64,000 bases of DNA, taken from assembly GCF_040267705.1 (NCBI RefSeq), contig NZ_CP158374.1, forward strand, positions 248,001 through 312,000, in the 5' to 3' direction. Below are positions 15,873-24,545 of the stretch, one piece after another; within the stretch, counting starts at the first letter, position 1; the number at the start of each line of letters is the position of its first letter. Source of the DNA: Agromyces sp. G08B096. Lineage in GTDB: Bacteria; Actinomycetota; Actinomycetes; Actinomycetales; Microbacteriaceae. The notes below the pieces were generated by a model. That model did not search any database and was not told the DNA's origin. It was given only the letters and a program-made list of their open reading frames with translations. Both the position numbers and the translations under genes were made by a program.

Positions 15873-16715
15873 ATGGCGAGGACGGTGCGCGGCGCGAAGG
15901 TGCTCATCACGGGTGCGGCGAGCGGCATGGGCCGCAGCTACGCGGAGCGGGCGGTCGCCGAGGGCGCGGCGGCCGTCACCCTCTGGGATCGCGACGCATC
16001 CGCGCTGGCGCGCACGGCCGAGGCGCTCGGGCAGGCGGCGCGCGGACGGACCCTCGTGCGGAGCGAGGTCGTCGACCTCGGTGAGATGGGCGCCATCGCC
16101 AAGCATGCGCAGAAGGTGCGGAACGACCTCGGCGCGCCCGACATTCTCATCAACAACGCCGGCATCGTGCGGGGCAACCGCTACTTTTGGGAGACCGACA
16201 ACGGCGACGACACTCGGGCCACGATGCGGGTCAACGCGCTCGCGCCGATGTACGTCGCCCGCGAGTTCCTCCCCGGCATGATCGCCGACGCCTACCGGGC
16301 CAAGCGCATCGTGAACATCGCGAGCGCCGCCGGCACCCTCGGCAACCCGCGGATGGCGGCGTACGCCGCGTCGAAGGCGGCCCTCATCGGCTGGAGCGAC
16401 TCGCTCCGCGTCGAGCTCGCCCAGGCGGGGCACACGAACGTGAAGGTCACGACCGTCACGCCGAGCTACATCGCGACCGGGATGTTCGCGGGCGCGACGG
16501 GGCCGCTGCTCGCGCCGATCCTCGAGCCCGACGTCGTGGTCGACCGGGTCTGGCGGGCGATGCTCCGCGGCGAGCCGCTCGTGGAGCTGCCGCGCACGGT
16601 CCGGCTCTCGCGCGCGCTCCGTGCGCTGCTGCCGACCCGGGTCTTCGACGTGGTGGTCGGCGGGGGCTTCGGCGTGTACCGCTCGATGCAGGGGTTCACC
16701 GGGCGCGCGCGGTAG
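15873..16715 (+). CDS. SDR family oxidoreductase
   Basis: Predicted 280 residues. It carries the cofactor motif TGAASGMG, then NNAGIV, and the catalytic S (NIASAAG) with YAASK. These define a classical NAD(P)-dependent short-chain dehydrogenase. The final 80 residues contain a hydrophobic segment resembling the membrane-associated C-terminus of SDRs of lipid metabolism (LPRTVRLSRALRALLPTRVF). Substrate unknown. It converges on the hydrolase at 16725 with 9 bp between stops and no terminator in the gap. Confidence 0.88.
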   Translation: MARTVRGAKVLITGAASGMGRSYAERAVAEGAAAVTLWDRDASALARTAEALGQAARGRTLVRSEVVDLGEMGAIAKHAQKVRNDLGAPDILINNAGIVRGNRYFWETDNGDDTRATMRVNALAPMYVAREFLPGMIADAYRAKRIVNIASAAGTLGNPRMAAYAASKAALIGWSDSLRVELAQAGHTNVKVTTVTPSYIATGMFAGATGPLLAPILEPDVVVDRVWRAMLRGEPLVELPRTVRLSRALRALLPTRVFDVVVGGGFGVYRSMQGFTGRAR

Positions 16716-16724
16716 GCGGCCGCC

Positions 16725-17543
16725 TCAGAGACCGTGCTCGTCGAGCCAGGTCAGCAGGATGCGGCGGAACTCGGCCGGTCGCTCGACGGTCGGCAGGTGC
16801 GCGGCGTCGGGGAACGAGGCGGTCTCGGCACCCGGGATCTCCGCGACGAGGTGTGCGGCGCGGGCGCGCATCACGCTGACGTCGAGGTCGCCGACCAGGA
16901 CGAGCGCGGGCACGGCGATCTCCGCCAGCCTCCCGGTCGCGGGCGGGTCGAGCGGGAGGATCGTGCCGTCGTCGGCCGCGTGGGCGATGTTCGGAGCGTT
17001 CAGCTCGTGCGCCCGCCGGAGGAAGGCGGGGTCGACCTCCTCGTCCGTGCGGTCAGGCCCGGTGGCCCAGAACCGGGTCTCCAGTTCGACGAGCCGCGCC
17101 GGCTCGGCCTCGGGATCGATCGCGTCGAGTTCGTCGAAGCGGCGCTGCTCCGCGCCGGTGGGCGTGACGTCGGGGAACCCACTCGCGCCGCTGCCGACGA
17201 CGACGAGCCCGGCGACGCGCTCCGGAGCTGCGAGGGCGACGTCGATCGCGATCCCGCCGCCGCGGCTCGCGCCGATGAGCGTGGCGCGGGCCACTCCGAG
17301 ATGATCGAGGACCGCCAGCGCGTCGTCATGGTTCGCGAACGGCACCGCCGCATCGTGGGTCGTCGCGCCGAAGCCACGGGGGTCGTAGGTGATCACGTAG
17401 TGCGTCCGCGCGAGCTCCGCGAGGTGCTCGTCCCACATGCGCATCGTGGCCACTCCCGCGGGGATGCACAGCAGGGCGGGATCGGAGGCGCGACCGTGCG
17501 CCTCGTAGGCGAGCTCGGCGCCGGGAACGATGAGGTGGGGCAT
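16725..17543 (-). CDS. alpha/beta fold hydrolase
   Basis: Predicted 272 residues. The oxyanion HG-equivalent region lies in ALLCIPAGVATM, the nucleophile elbow is GASRGG with catalytic Ser, and a C-terminal histidine candidate appears in FPDAAHLPTVERP. A cap region lies at about residues 130-200. It matches 3-oxoadipate enol-lactonase/haloperoxidase-like hydrolases in layout, but no pathway neighbours pin down a substrate. A cytoplasmic esterase or lactonase role is the safe reading. Confidence 0.85.
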   Translation of the reverse strand: MPHLIVPGAELAYEAHGRASDPALLCIPAGVATMRMWDEHLAELARTHYVITYDPRGFGATTHDAAVPFANHDDALAVLDHLGVARATLIGASRGGGIAIDVALAAPERVAGLVVVGSGASGFPDVTPTGAEQRRFDELDAIDPEAEPARLVELETRFWATGPDRTDEEVDPAFLRRAHELNAPNIAHAADDGTILPLDPPATGRLAEIAVPALVLVGDLDVSVMRARAAHLVAEIPGAETASFPDAAHLPTVERPAEFRRILLTWLDEHGL

Positions 17544-17573
17544 CCTGCGAGCCTGCGGCGCGAGCCGGATGCG

Positions 17574-18047
17574 TCAGTCCTTGCCCTTGCCTTTGCCCTT
17601 GTCGCCGCCCTTGCCCTGGTTGCCTTCGTCGCCGTTGCCGCCGCCGTCATCGCCGTTGCCGCCGTCGTCGTTCGCGTCCTCGCCGTCGTCGCCCGCGTCC
17701 TCGGCTGGTGCGGGCGCCGACTGCTCGGCGATGAGCGTCTCGAGGTCGGTGCGGACGAGCGCGATGGCCTCGGTGATGTCGGCCTCCTGTTCGTCGGGCA
17801 GGCTGCCGGCAGCGGATGCCTCGGCGACATCGGCCTCGAGCAGCGCGAGCTCGGCCATGGCGCCGGCGTAGTCGCCGCCCGTGGAACGCTCGGCGACGTC
17901 GAGCACGCGCTCGTGGAGCGCGACCGTCTCGTCCGCGGAGAGGCGCGGATCGGAGGCGCAGCCTGCGAGTGCGGCGACGAGCACCGCGGGGAGGGCGATG
18001 CGGGCGAGAAGGCCCTGCCCACGTCGAGTGCCGGGACGGCGGATCAT
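17574..18047 (-). CDS. lipoprotein with acidic-glycine and Lys/Gly tail, coupled to a Ser/Thr kinase
   Basis: Predicted 157 residues. The lipobox is LAGC near residue 30, so the protein should sit on the outer membrane leaflet. A helical domain (about 35-105, with heptad-like leucines) is followed by a low-complexity tail rich in Asp, Asn and Gly that ends in a Lys/Gly run (KGKGKD). The ATG overlaps the kinase stop by 4 bp, so the two are co-expressed. A role as a sensor partner or accessory of the kinase is inference. No named family recognised. Confidence 0.7.
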   Translation of the reverse strand: MIRRPGTRRGQGLLARIALPAVLVAALAGCASDPRLSADETVALHERVLDVAERSTGGDYAGAMAELALLEADVAEASAAGSLPDEQEADITEAIALVRTDLETLIAEQSAPAPAEDAGDDGEDANDDGGNGDDGGGNGDEGNQGKGGDKGKGKGKD

Positions 18048-19333
18048 GGGGTCACCGCCTCGTCGAGCTGCTCGAGATGGACGCCGAGCTCGCCGGGGAT
18101 GACGGGCAGCGGCGTGAGCGCGGGTTCCTGTGCCGATCCACCGGCGCCGAGGAGTCCGGGCAGGAACGCGAACGCCGCGGTCGCGAGCAGGGCGATGAGC
18201 ACGACCGGCACGAGCCACCGTGCGAGGCCGCTCGGGCCGCGGCCGTCGCGGGACCCGGAGTCGGCGTGCGCGGCCGGCCGGGTGCGTCCCGCGCCGCTCG
18301 GTACCCGCGCCGACTCGGGCGACGTCGACACCGGCGTGGTGAGCAGCTTCGTGGCGGCGGTCGGTTCGTCCGCCTCGGGGGCCGCTTCGCTCGAATGCGG
18401 TTCGGGTCCCGGCTCCTGCGCTGGGTGCGAGGTGAGGTCCCGCTGGGTCAGCTCGTCGAATCCCGACGCCCCGGCGGGCTCCGCGCCGATCAGGGTGCTC
18501 GCCTGCACCGCGACCTCGAGCGCCGTCGGCCGATCCGCGGGATCACGGGCGGTCATCGCGACGATGAGCGCCCGCCAGTCGGGGCCGAGTGTCGCGGGCA
18601 CGTGGGGGTCGTGGACGAGCCGGGCGCTCGCCGCCTCGATGCCGGGCCCCGGGAAGGCCTGCTCGCCCGTCCGCGCCTCGAGGGCGAGCAAGCCGAGCGC
18701 GTACACGTCGGAGGCGGCGCGGGCGCCTTCTCCCCGCACCTGCTCGGGGCTGAGGTAGCCCGGGGTGCCGATGAGGCGTCCGGTGGCGGTGAGGCGGTTG
18801 TCGTCGACGAGCCGGGCGATGCCGAAGTCGGCGAGTTTCGCCCGCCAGGGCCGGTTCGGCAGCGCCGACGGGGCGAGGAGCACATTCGCCGGCTTCACGT
18901 CGCGGTGCACGACGCCCCGCGCGTGGATCACGTGCAGCGCCTCCGCCAGTTCGACGAGCATCCCCGCGGCGTCGTCGGCGCCGAGCGGGCCGGCCGCGAG
19001 GTGCTCACGGAGGTTCGGCCCGTCGACGAGTTCCATTACGAGGAAGTCGCGACCGGTGAGGGCGTCGCGGGATGCGTCGTGCAGCATCACGAGCGCCGGG
19101 TGGGTGAGGCTCGCGAGCAGCGCCGTCTCCGACCGCCGCCGCTCGGGGTCGTCGAGCTCGCCCGCGGCGCGGAACACCTTCACGGCGACCTCGCGACCGA
19201 GCACGGTGTCGCGGGCCCGGTACACGTTCGCCATCCCGCCGCGCCCGATCAGCGCGGCGAGCTCGTAGCGGTCGTCGAGGCGCGCGCCGGCGAGCGTGTC
19301 GTCGACGGCCGGACGGTCGGGTGCCGTGGTCAT
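18044..19333 (-). CDS. membrane-anchored serine/threonine protein kinase (PknB-type)
   Basis: Predicted 429 residues. The N-terminal kinase domain is complete: glycine loop GRGGMANVY (about 30-38), ATP lysine K52 (VAVKVF), catalytic HRD at 143-145 followed by VKPAN, and DFG at 169-171, with an activation loop rich in Thr. A Pro/Ser linker (about 285-365) leads to one TM helix (about 370-392) and a short extracytoplasmic end of about 30 residues without PASTA repeats. The translationally coupled lipoprotein at 17574 may supply the external domain. Relatives phosphorylate cell-envelope and division proteins. Confidence 0.93.
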   Translation of the reverse strand: MTTAPDRPAVDDTLAGARLDDRYELAALIGRGGMANVYRARDTVLGREVAVKVFRAAGELDDPERRRSETALLASLTHPALVMLHDASRDALTGRDFLVMELVDGPNLREHLAAGPLGADDAAGMLVELAEALHVIHARGVVHRDVKPANVLLAPSALPNRPWRAKLADFGIARLVDDNRLTATGRLIGTPGYLSPEQVRGEGARAASDVYALGLLALEARTGEQAFPGPGIEAASARLVHDPHVPATLGPDWRALIVAMTARDPADRPTALEVAVQASTLIGAEPAGASGFDELTQRDLTSHPAQEPGPEPHSSEAAPEADEPTAATKLLTTPVSTSPESARVPSGAGRTRPAAHADSGSRDGRGPSGLARWLVPVVLIALLATAAFAFLPGLLGAGGSAQEPALTPLPVIPGELGVHLEQLDEAVTP

Positions 19334-19340
19334 CGCCTCG

Positions 19341-19346
19341 ATGCTA
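19341..19346 (-). promoter_or_regulatory. -10 box of a leaderless promoter for the kinase gene
   Basis: TAGCAT on the minus strand ends 7 bp before the ATG at 19333. No -35 is evident. Confidence 0.55.
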
Positions 19347-19445
19347 GGCGCGCGGACTGCGAGCCCGCTGCGGGTTGCGCGCCTCCGACGGAGCGGCTAG
19401 GGCGAGGCATCCCATCGCTTCGAGGCGGGCGTCGCGGACCCGACG

Positions 19446-20294
19446 TCACCCGAAGATCATCGGCAGGTCGCCCTCGTCGTCGGCGTCGCCGAGCGTCAGG
19501 TCGACGAGCACGGGCACGTGGTCGCTCGGGGCCTCGCCCTTGCGTTCGTTGCGGTGGATCGAGGCATCCGTCACCGCCTCGCTGAACGCGGCGGAGCCGA
19601 GGATGAAGTCGATGCGCATGCCCTCGTTGCGGGGGAAGCGCAGCTGCTGGTAATCCCAGTACGTGTAGAGCCCCTCGGGCACGCGCGGGCGGACCGGGTC
19701 GGTGAGGCCCGCGTCGAGGAGCGTGAAGAACGCCTCGCGTTCGGCGGGGGAGACGTGCGTCGAGACGCCCTCGACGACCATCGGGTCGCCGTTGTCGAGG
19801 TCGGTGGGCGCGATGTTGAAGTCGCCCATGAGCGCGAACGGGCGTTCGGGATGCGCCTGCGTCTCGGTGCGCGTGTACGCGGTGAGCGCGGCGAGCCAGT
19901 CGAGCTTGTACGTGTAGTGCGGGTCGCCGAGCGAGCGGCCGTTCGGCACGTAGAGGCTCCACAGCCGCACGCCCTCGACCGTGGCCCCGAGGGCGCGTGC
20001 CTCGATGGGCAGGTCGGGGCCCTCATGGCCCTTCAGGAAGCCCGGCTGGCCGGGGAAGTGCGTCTCGACGTCGGCGATGGGATGCCGCGACGCGATCGCA
20101 ACCCCGTTCCACTGGTTGAGCCCGTGGGCGACGACCTCGTACCCCGCTGCCTCGAAGGCGGCGTGCGGGAACTGCTCGGGCTTGCACTTGATCTCCTGCA
20201 TCGCGAGCACGTCGACGTCCTCGCGCACCAGCCAGTCGACGACGCGGGCGTGGCGGGTGCGGATGGAGTTGACGTTCCAGGTCGCGATGCGCAT
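19446..20294 (-). CDS. xthA: exodeoxyribonuclease III
   Basis: Predicted 282 residues. All catalytic blocks of the ExoIII/AP endonuclease family are present: N-terminal TWNVNSIRTR, QEIKC with the metal-binding Glu, YVPNG, GDFNIAPTD and the terminal SDHVPV with catalytic His. It cleaves abasic-site DNA and removes 3' blocking groups in base-excision repair. The start MRIATWN is standard for XthA and is supported by a TACGCT box 7 bp upstream. The longer frame is rejected. Confidence 0.95.
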   Translation of the reverse strand: MRIATWNVNSIRTRHARVVDWLVREDVDVLAMQEIKCKPEQFPHAAFEAAGYEVVAHGLNQWNGVAIASRHPIADVETHFPGQPGFLKGHEGPDLPIEARALGATVEGVRLWSLYVPNGRSLGDPHYTYKLDWLAALTAYTRTETQAHPERPFALMGDFNIAPTDLDNGDPMVVEGVSTHVSPAEREAFFTLLDAGLTDPVRPRVPEGLYTYWDYQQLRFPRNEGMRIDFILGSAAFSEAVTDASIHRNERKGEAPSDHVPVLVDLTLGDADDEGDLPMIFG

Positions 20295-20301
20295 GGGTTC
20301 C

Positions 20302-20307
20302 AGCGTA
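20302..20307 (-). promoter_or_regulatory. -10 box of a leaderless promoter for xthA
   Basis: TACGCT on the minus strand lies 7 bp before the ATG at 20294, fixing the start at MRIATWN. Confidence 0.55.
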
Positions 20308-20334
20308 GGCAACTCCGCCGACGCACGGAGCGCG

Positions 20335-20832
20335 TCAGCGGCGCCTGCCCACCCGCGGCACAACGGTCCAGAACACGAGCAGCACGACGAGCGCGACGCC
20401 GAGGGCGATGAACCCGGCGGTGCGGCTCACGGTGACGTCGAAGATGAGACTCGTCACGCCCGCCGCGAGGAGGGAGACCACCACGAGCAGGGCGATGAGG
20501 AGCCGGTTCGCCTGCACCACGAGGTTCGGCTTCCGGCGCAGCCCGAAGAGCTGGCGGTGCATGATCACGGGCGCGAGGCCCAGCACCGTCGCGAAGCCCG
20601 CGAGCACGACCAGCACCAGGTAGAGGCTCACCTCGTAGGGCTCGAGGTCGGCGAACTTCGGCTGGAACGCGACGGCGAGCAGGAACCCGGTGATGATCTG
20701 CGTGCCGGTCTGGACGGCGCGGAGCTCCTGCAGGATCTCACCCCAGTTGCGATCGGCCTTCTCGACGGGCGTCTCGTCGCGTCCGTCGTCGGTCGTCGTG
20801 TCGCGGCGGGCACGCCCGGCATCCGTCGTCAT
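20335..20832 (-). CDS. DUF6328 family membrane protein
   Basis: Predicted 165 residues: a charged N-terminus, an amphipathic helix ([20 protein letters not shown]), and four TM helices ending in a basic tail. The layout and the ELR..QTG motif fit the actinobacterial DUF6328 family, for which no function is known to me. A TAGCAT box 7 bp before the ATG indicates leaderless transcription. It is divergent from cofE with about 50 bp between them, so the two share a regulatory interval. Confidence 0.78.
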   Translation of the reverse strand: MTTDAGRARRDTTTDDGRDETPVEKADRNWGEILQELRAVQTGTQIITGFLLAVAFQPKFADLEPYEVSLYLVLVVLAGFATVLGLAPVIMHRQLFGLRRKPNLVVQANRLLIALLVVVSLLAAGVTSLIFDVTVSRTAGFIALGVALVVLLVFWTVVPRVGRRR

Positions 20833-20839
20833 GCACGGG

Positions 20840-20845
20840 ATGCTA
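20840..20845 (-). promoter_or_regulatory. -10 box of a leaderless promoter for the DUF6328 gene
   Basis: TAGCAT on the minus strand ends 7 bp before the ATG at 20832, inside the 52-bp interval shared with cofE. Confidence 0.5.
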
Positions 20846-20884
20846 CCTGCTGCCATGATGGTGATCGACCGTTCGGGGGTGCAG

Positions 20885-21658
20885 ATGGGGTTCAGCGTCG
20901 AAGGCGTCGAGGGCATCGGCGAGATCGGGCCCGGCGCCGATCTGGCGGCGGTCATCGCCGCGGCGACCGAGCTCGAGGACGGCGACATCCTGGTCGTCAC
21001 CTCGAAGATCGTGTCGAAGGCCGAGGGCCGCATCGTGCAGGCCGCCGACCGCGAGCAGGCCATCACCGACGAGACGGTGCGCGTCGTCGCGACGCGCGAG
21101 CACGACGGCGGCGTCACCCGCATCGTCGAGAACCGGCAGGGCATCATCGGTGCGGCCGCCGGGGTGGATGCCTCGAACGCGCCCGACGGCACGGTGCTGC
21201 TGCTCCCGGTCGATCCGGATGCCTCCGCGCGGGCGCTCGCCACGGGCCTCCGTGCGCTCACCGGACGCACGGTCGGCGTCATCCTCTCCGACACCCTCGG
21301 CCGCCCGTGGCGCGAGGGGCAGACGGACCTCGCGATCGGCGCGGCCGGGGTGCACGTCTTCGACGACCTGCGTGGCACCGCGGATGCCTCGGGCAAGCCC
21401 CTGGCGGTGACCATGCCGTGCGTGGCCGACGAGATCGCCGGCGCGGCCGAGCTGGTGAAGGGCAAGTCGGCGGGCGTGCCCGTGGCGGTGGTGCGCGGCC
21501 TCGGGCGGTTCGTGGGCGAGCTCGATCTGCCCGGTGCGCGGTCGATCCAGCGGCCGGCCGAGCGCGACCTGTTCCGGCAGGGTGCCGACGAGGCGTACGA
21601 CGAGGGCTACCGCGCCGGGTTCGACGAGGCGCAGGCCGAGGGGCCGCTGCGCGGCTGA
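20885..21658 (+). CDS. cofE: coenzyme F420-0:L-glutamate ligase, single-domain
   Basis: Predicted 257 residues. CofE adds L-glutamates to F420-0 using GTP. Family marks are visible: the N-terminal [45 protein letters not shown] and the late [14 protein letters not shown]. Length equals a stand-alone archaeal-type CofE. It lacks the C-terminal FMN-dependent reductase domain of mycobacterial FbiB, so dehydro-F420-0 reduction would need another protein. Start 20885 is preferred for its ribosome site (cggggg) and family N-terminus. ATGs at 20855 and 20858 are alternatives. First gene of a four-gene F420 operon. Confidence 0.93.
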   Translation: MGFSVEGVEGIGEIGPGADLAAVIAAATELEDGDILVVTSKIVSKAEGRIVQAADREQAITDETVRVVATREHDGGVTRIVENRQGIIGAAAGVDASNAPDGTVLLLPVDPDASARALATGLRALTGRTVGVILSDTLGRPWREGQTDLAIGAAGVHVFDDLRGTADASGKPLAVTMPCVADEIAGAAELVKGKSAGVPVAVVRGLGRFVGELDLPGARSIQRPAERDLFRQGADEAYDEGYRAGFDEAQAEGPLRG

Positions 21659-21719
21659 GCCCGGCTCGCACGGCCCGGCTCGCGCCCCCGCCGCGTCGCG
21701 GGCAGGGCAGGATTGACCC

Positions 21720-22718
21720 ATGCCTGCGCACATCGGCTACGCCGCGATGCTCGAGCGGTTCCCGCCGGCCGAGGCGGTCGAACTCGCCGCGCTCGCCGAA
21801 CGTCACGGGTTCACGGGCGTCATGGCGAGCGACCACTTCCAGCCATGGCTGCCCGCGCACGGGGAGAGCTCGTTCGTGTGGAGCGTCCTCGCGGCGATCG
21901 CGCCGCGGACCACCGGCGACCTCGGGCCCGGGGTCACGACACCCGGGTTCCGGATGCATCCCGCCGTGGTCGCCCAGGCGAGCGCGACGATCGCGGCGAT
22001 GCATCCCGGCCGCACCTGGCTCGGCATCGGCTCGGGCGAGGCGATCAACGAGCACGTCGTCGGTCAGTACTGGCCTGAGCCGCCCGAGCGCATCGAGCGC
22101 ATGTTCGAAGCGGTCGAGCTCATCAAGCGCCTGTTCGCGGCCTCGATCGCCGGCCGCGACGTCCGCTTCTCGGGACAGCACTTCAAACTCGAGTCGACGA
22201 GGCTCTGGACCATGCCGCAGACGCCGCCCGAGATCCTCGTCGCGGCCGGCGGCCCGGTGACGGCGAAGCGCGCCGGCCGCGTCGCCGACGGACTCATCAC
22301 GATGGGCGCGCCCACCGACCGGCTCGCGGTGCTGCTGCAGCGCTTCGCCGAGGGCGCGCGCGAGTCGGGTCGCGACGCCGAGCGGATGCCTCGGGTCCTG
22401 CAACTGCACCTGTCCTGGGCGCCGACCGACGAAGAGGCGATGCGCAACGCCCTCCGCGAGTGGCCGATCGCCGGGCTCCGCGCCCCCCGCGGCGACCTCC
22501 GATCGCCGTACGACGTCGAGCACTTCGCCCGAACCGTGCGGCCGGAGGACTTCGCCGGCCGCATGCTCGTCGGCGCCGACCCCGACCGGCACCGCGCAGG
22601 CATCCAGCGCTACCTCGACCTCGGCTTCGACCGCATCTACCTGCACAACGTCGGTCGCGAGCAGGCCGGCTTCCTCGAGGTGTTCGGTCGCGAGGTCCTG
22701 CCGGGGCTCAGCCGATGA
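21720..22718 (+). CDS. LLM class F420-dependent oxidoreductase (Fgd-like)
   Basis: Predicted 332 residues with the luciferase-like TIM-barrel. It shares with true Fgd the ASDHFQPWLPAHG segment (His and Trp near residues 39-44), GIGSGEAINEHVVG with the Glu, and PPEILVAAGGPVTAKRAG for the cofactor. It resembles the G6PDH-related F420 family (TIGR03557 type) rather than Fgd itself, lacking several phosphate-binding residues. The product probably moves hydride between F420 and an unknown substrate. It overlaps cofC by an ATGA and so is expressed with F420 biosynthesis. Confidence 0.88.
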   Translation: MPAHIGYAAMLERFPPAEAVELAALAERHGFTGVMASDHFQPWLPAHGESSFVWSVLAAIAPRTTGDLGPGVTTPGFRMHPAVVAQASATIAAMHPGRTWLGIGSGEAINEHVVGQYWPEPPERIERMFEAVELIKRLFAASIAGRDVRFSGQHFKLESTRLWTMPQTPPEILVAAGGPVTAKRAGRVADGLITMGAPTDRLAVLLQRFAEGARESGRDAERMPRVLQLHLSWAPTDEEAMRNALREWPIAGLRAPRGDLRSPYDVEHFARTVRPEDFAGRMLVGADPDRHRAGIQRYLDLGFDRIYLHNVGREQAGFLEVFGREVLPGLSR

Positions 22719-23395
22719 CGGCTGCGACGGACCGCGCGGCCTGGACCGTGGTCGTGCCCGTCAAGGCTCCCGGCCGCGCGAAGACCCGCCTCGCGCCGCA
22801 CGTGCCGCCCGCGGCCCGGGAGGCGCTCGCCGAGGCGTTCGCGGCGGACGCCATCGACGCGGCGCTCGCGGCGGACCGGGTCGAACGCGTCGTCGTGGTC
22901 GGAAGCGGCGACGCAGGCGACGCAGGCCGCGCCGGCCCGGAACTCGACGGCCCGGATCGCCGGGCGCGCCTCGAATTCGTGCGGGAGGGCGAGCCCCGCG
23001 GGCTGACCGCCGCGATCGCGCTCGGCATCGAGCACGCCCGGGCGACGGGGGCGGGCGACCTCGCGGTGCTCCTCGGCGACGTGCCGAGCCTCCGGCCGGG
23101 CGACCTCGACGACGCGCTCGATCGGGCGGCGAGGCATCCGCTCGCCTTCGTGCCCGACGCCGACGGCACGGGTACGACGCTCGCCACCGCGCTCGCGGGA
23201 ACCGCGTTCGCGCCCCGGTTCGGGCCGGACTCCGCCGCGGAGCACGAACGCGCCGGGTTCGTGCGGCTCGAGGCATCCGCCCGGCTCCGCCGCGATGTCG
23301 ACACGCTCGCCGCGCTCGAGGAGGCGATCGGCCTCGGGACCGGCACGCACACCGCGCACGTCGTCGCCGCGCTCGCCGACGGCACGATCGGTTGA
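22715..23395 (+). CDS. cofC: 2-phospho-L-lactate / phosphoenolpyruvate guanylyltransferase
   Basis: Predicted 226 residues. The nucleotidyltransferase start [17 protein letters not shown] is diagnostic, followed by [14 protein letters not shown] and [13 protein letters not shown], which bind GTP and the phospho-acid. CofC (FbiD in mycobacteria) makes the guanylated three-carbon unit used by CofD to build F420-0. Mycobacterial FbiD uses phosphoenolpyruvate, and the substrate here cannot be read from sequence. It starts inside the stop of the LLM gene (ATGA) and precedes fgd by about 50 bp. Confidence 0.92.
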   Translation: MTAATDRAAWTVVVPVKAPGRAKTRLAPHVPPAAREALAEAFAADAIDAALAADRVERVVVVGSGDAGDAGRAGPELDGPDRRARLEFVREGEPRGLTAAIALGIEHARATGAGDLAVLLGDVPSLRPGDLDDALDRAARHPLAFVPDADGTGTTLATALAGTAFAPRFGPDSAAEHERAGFVRLEASARLRRDVDTLAALEEAIGLGTGTHTAHVVAALADGTIG

Positions 23396-23444
23396 TCCGT
23401 CCGAAGCGAGATGCTCGCCGCGGACCCTGTGGAAGGATCGCAGC

Positions 23445-24467
23445 ATGAGCCTCACCCTCGGATACAAGGCCTCCGCCGAGCAGTTCGACCCCCGCGAGCT
23501 CGTCGAGCTCGCCGTCGCCGCCGAGTCGCACGGCTTCGAATCGGTCTGGACGAGCGACCACTTCCAACCCTGGCGGCACGCGGGCGGGCATGCGCCGTTC
23601 TCCCTGACCTGGATGGCGGCGGTCGGCGAGCGCACGTCGTCGGTCCGCATCGGCACGAGCGTGATGACGCCGACGTTCCGCTACAACCCCGCGGTGCTCG
23701 CCCAGGCATTCGCCTCCTTGGGCGTGCTCTACCCGGGGCGGATCATCGCCGGGTTCGGCACGGGCGAGGCGCTCAACGAGATCGCGACCGGCTTCCGCGG
23801 CGCGGGCGAGCAGGACTGGCCCGAGTTCCGCGAGCGGTTCGCGCGGCTCCGCGAGGCGGTGCGCCTCATGCGCGCCCTCTGGACCGAAGACGACCAGGTC
23901 GACTTCAAGGGCGAGTACTACTCGACGCACGGGGCATCCATCTACGACCGGCCGGATGTCCCGGTGCCGGTCTACATCGCCGCCGGCGGCCCGACCGTCG
24001 CGAAGTACGCCGGCCGCGCCGGCGACGGCTTCATCTGCACCTCGGGCAAGGGTGCCGAGCTCTACGTCGACCAGCTCATCCCCGCGGTCAAGGAGGGCGT
24101 CGAGGCGGGCGGCCGCTCGTACGACGTGCTCGACCGGATGATCGAGATCAAGGTGTCGTACGAGGAGACCGAGGAGGCCGCGCTCGAGAACACCCGGTTC
24201 TGGTCGCCGCTCTCGCTCTCGAAGGAGCAGAAGCACGACATCACCGACCCCGTCGAGATGGAGCGCGCCGCCGACGCCCTGCCGATCGAGCAGATCGCGA
24301 AGCGCTGGATCGTCGGCACCGACCCCGACGAGGTCGTCGCGCAGATCGGCCAGTACATCGACTGGGGCTTCGACCACCTCGTGTTCCATGCGCCCGGCCA
24401 CGACCAGCGCCGGTTCATGCAGCTCTTCGAGCGCGACCTCGCGCCGCGGCTGCGGGCGCGCGGCTAG
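23445..24467 (+). CDS. fgd: F420-dependent glucose-6-phosphate dehydrogenase
   Basis: Predicted 340 residues, nearly collinear with mycobacterial FGD1. Active-site residues are in place: His39 and Trp43 ([16 protein letters not shown]) and Glu108 ([14 protein letters not shown]). The phosphate-binding and F420 segments ([41 protein letters not shown]) also match. It oxidises glucose-6-phosphate to 6-phosphogluconolactone and reduces F420, making it the cell's F420H2 supply. A GGAAGG ribosome site precedes ATG 23445. Last gene of the F420 operon. Confidence 0.96.
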   Translation: MSLTLGYKASAEQFDPRELVELAVAAESHGFESVWTSDHFQPWRHAGGHAPFSLTWMAAVGERTSSVRIGTSVMTPTFRYNPAVLAQAFASLGVLYPGRIIAGFGTGEALNEIATGFRGAGEQDWPEFRERFARLREAVRLMRALWTEDDQVDFKGEYYSTHGASIYDRPDVPVPVYIAAGGPTVAKYAGRAGDGFICTSGKGAELYVDQLIPAVKEGVEAGGRSYDVLDRMIEIKVSYEETEEAALENTRFWSPLSLSKEQKHDITDPVEMERAADALPIEQIAKRWIVGTDPDEVVAQIGQYIDWGFDHLVFHAPGHDQRRFMQLFERDLAPRLRARG

Positions 24468-24493
24468 CGCCGCAGGCGCTCGGCTCGCGTCGG

Positions 24494-24540
24494 CGCCGGC
24501 GCCCGCGCCCGCGCCCGCGCGACGGTCACCGGCGCCGGCG
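24494..24540. terminator. possible terminator between convergent genes
   Basis: A 10-bp inverted repeat (24494-24503 with 24531-24540, arm CGCCGGCGCC) encloses a 27-nt loop that includes a short CCCGCG tandem repeat. It lies between fgd and the convergent surface-protein gene. The loop is long and no U-tract is present. Confidence 0.4.
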
Positions 24541-24545
24541 GCGCG

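Noticed and set aside
24468..24545. CCCGCG hexanucleotide repeat as a microsatellite of note
   Set aside because: Only about four units in a 78-bp gap; described as the loop of a possible terminator instead.
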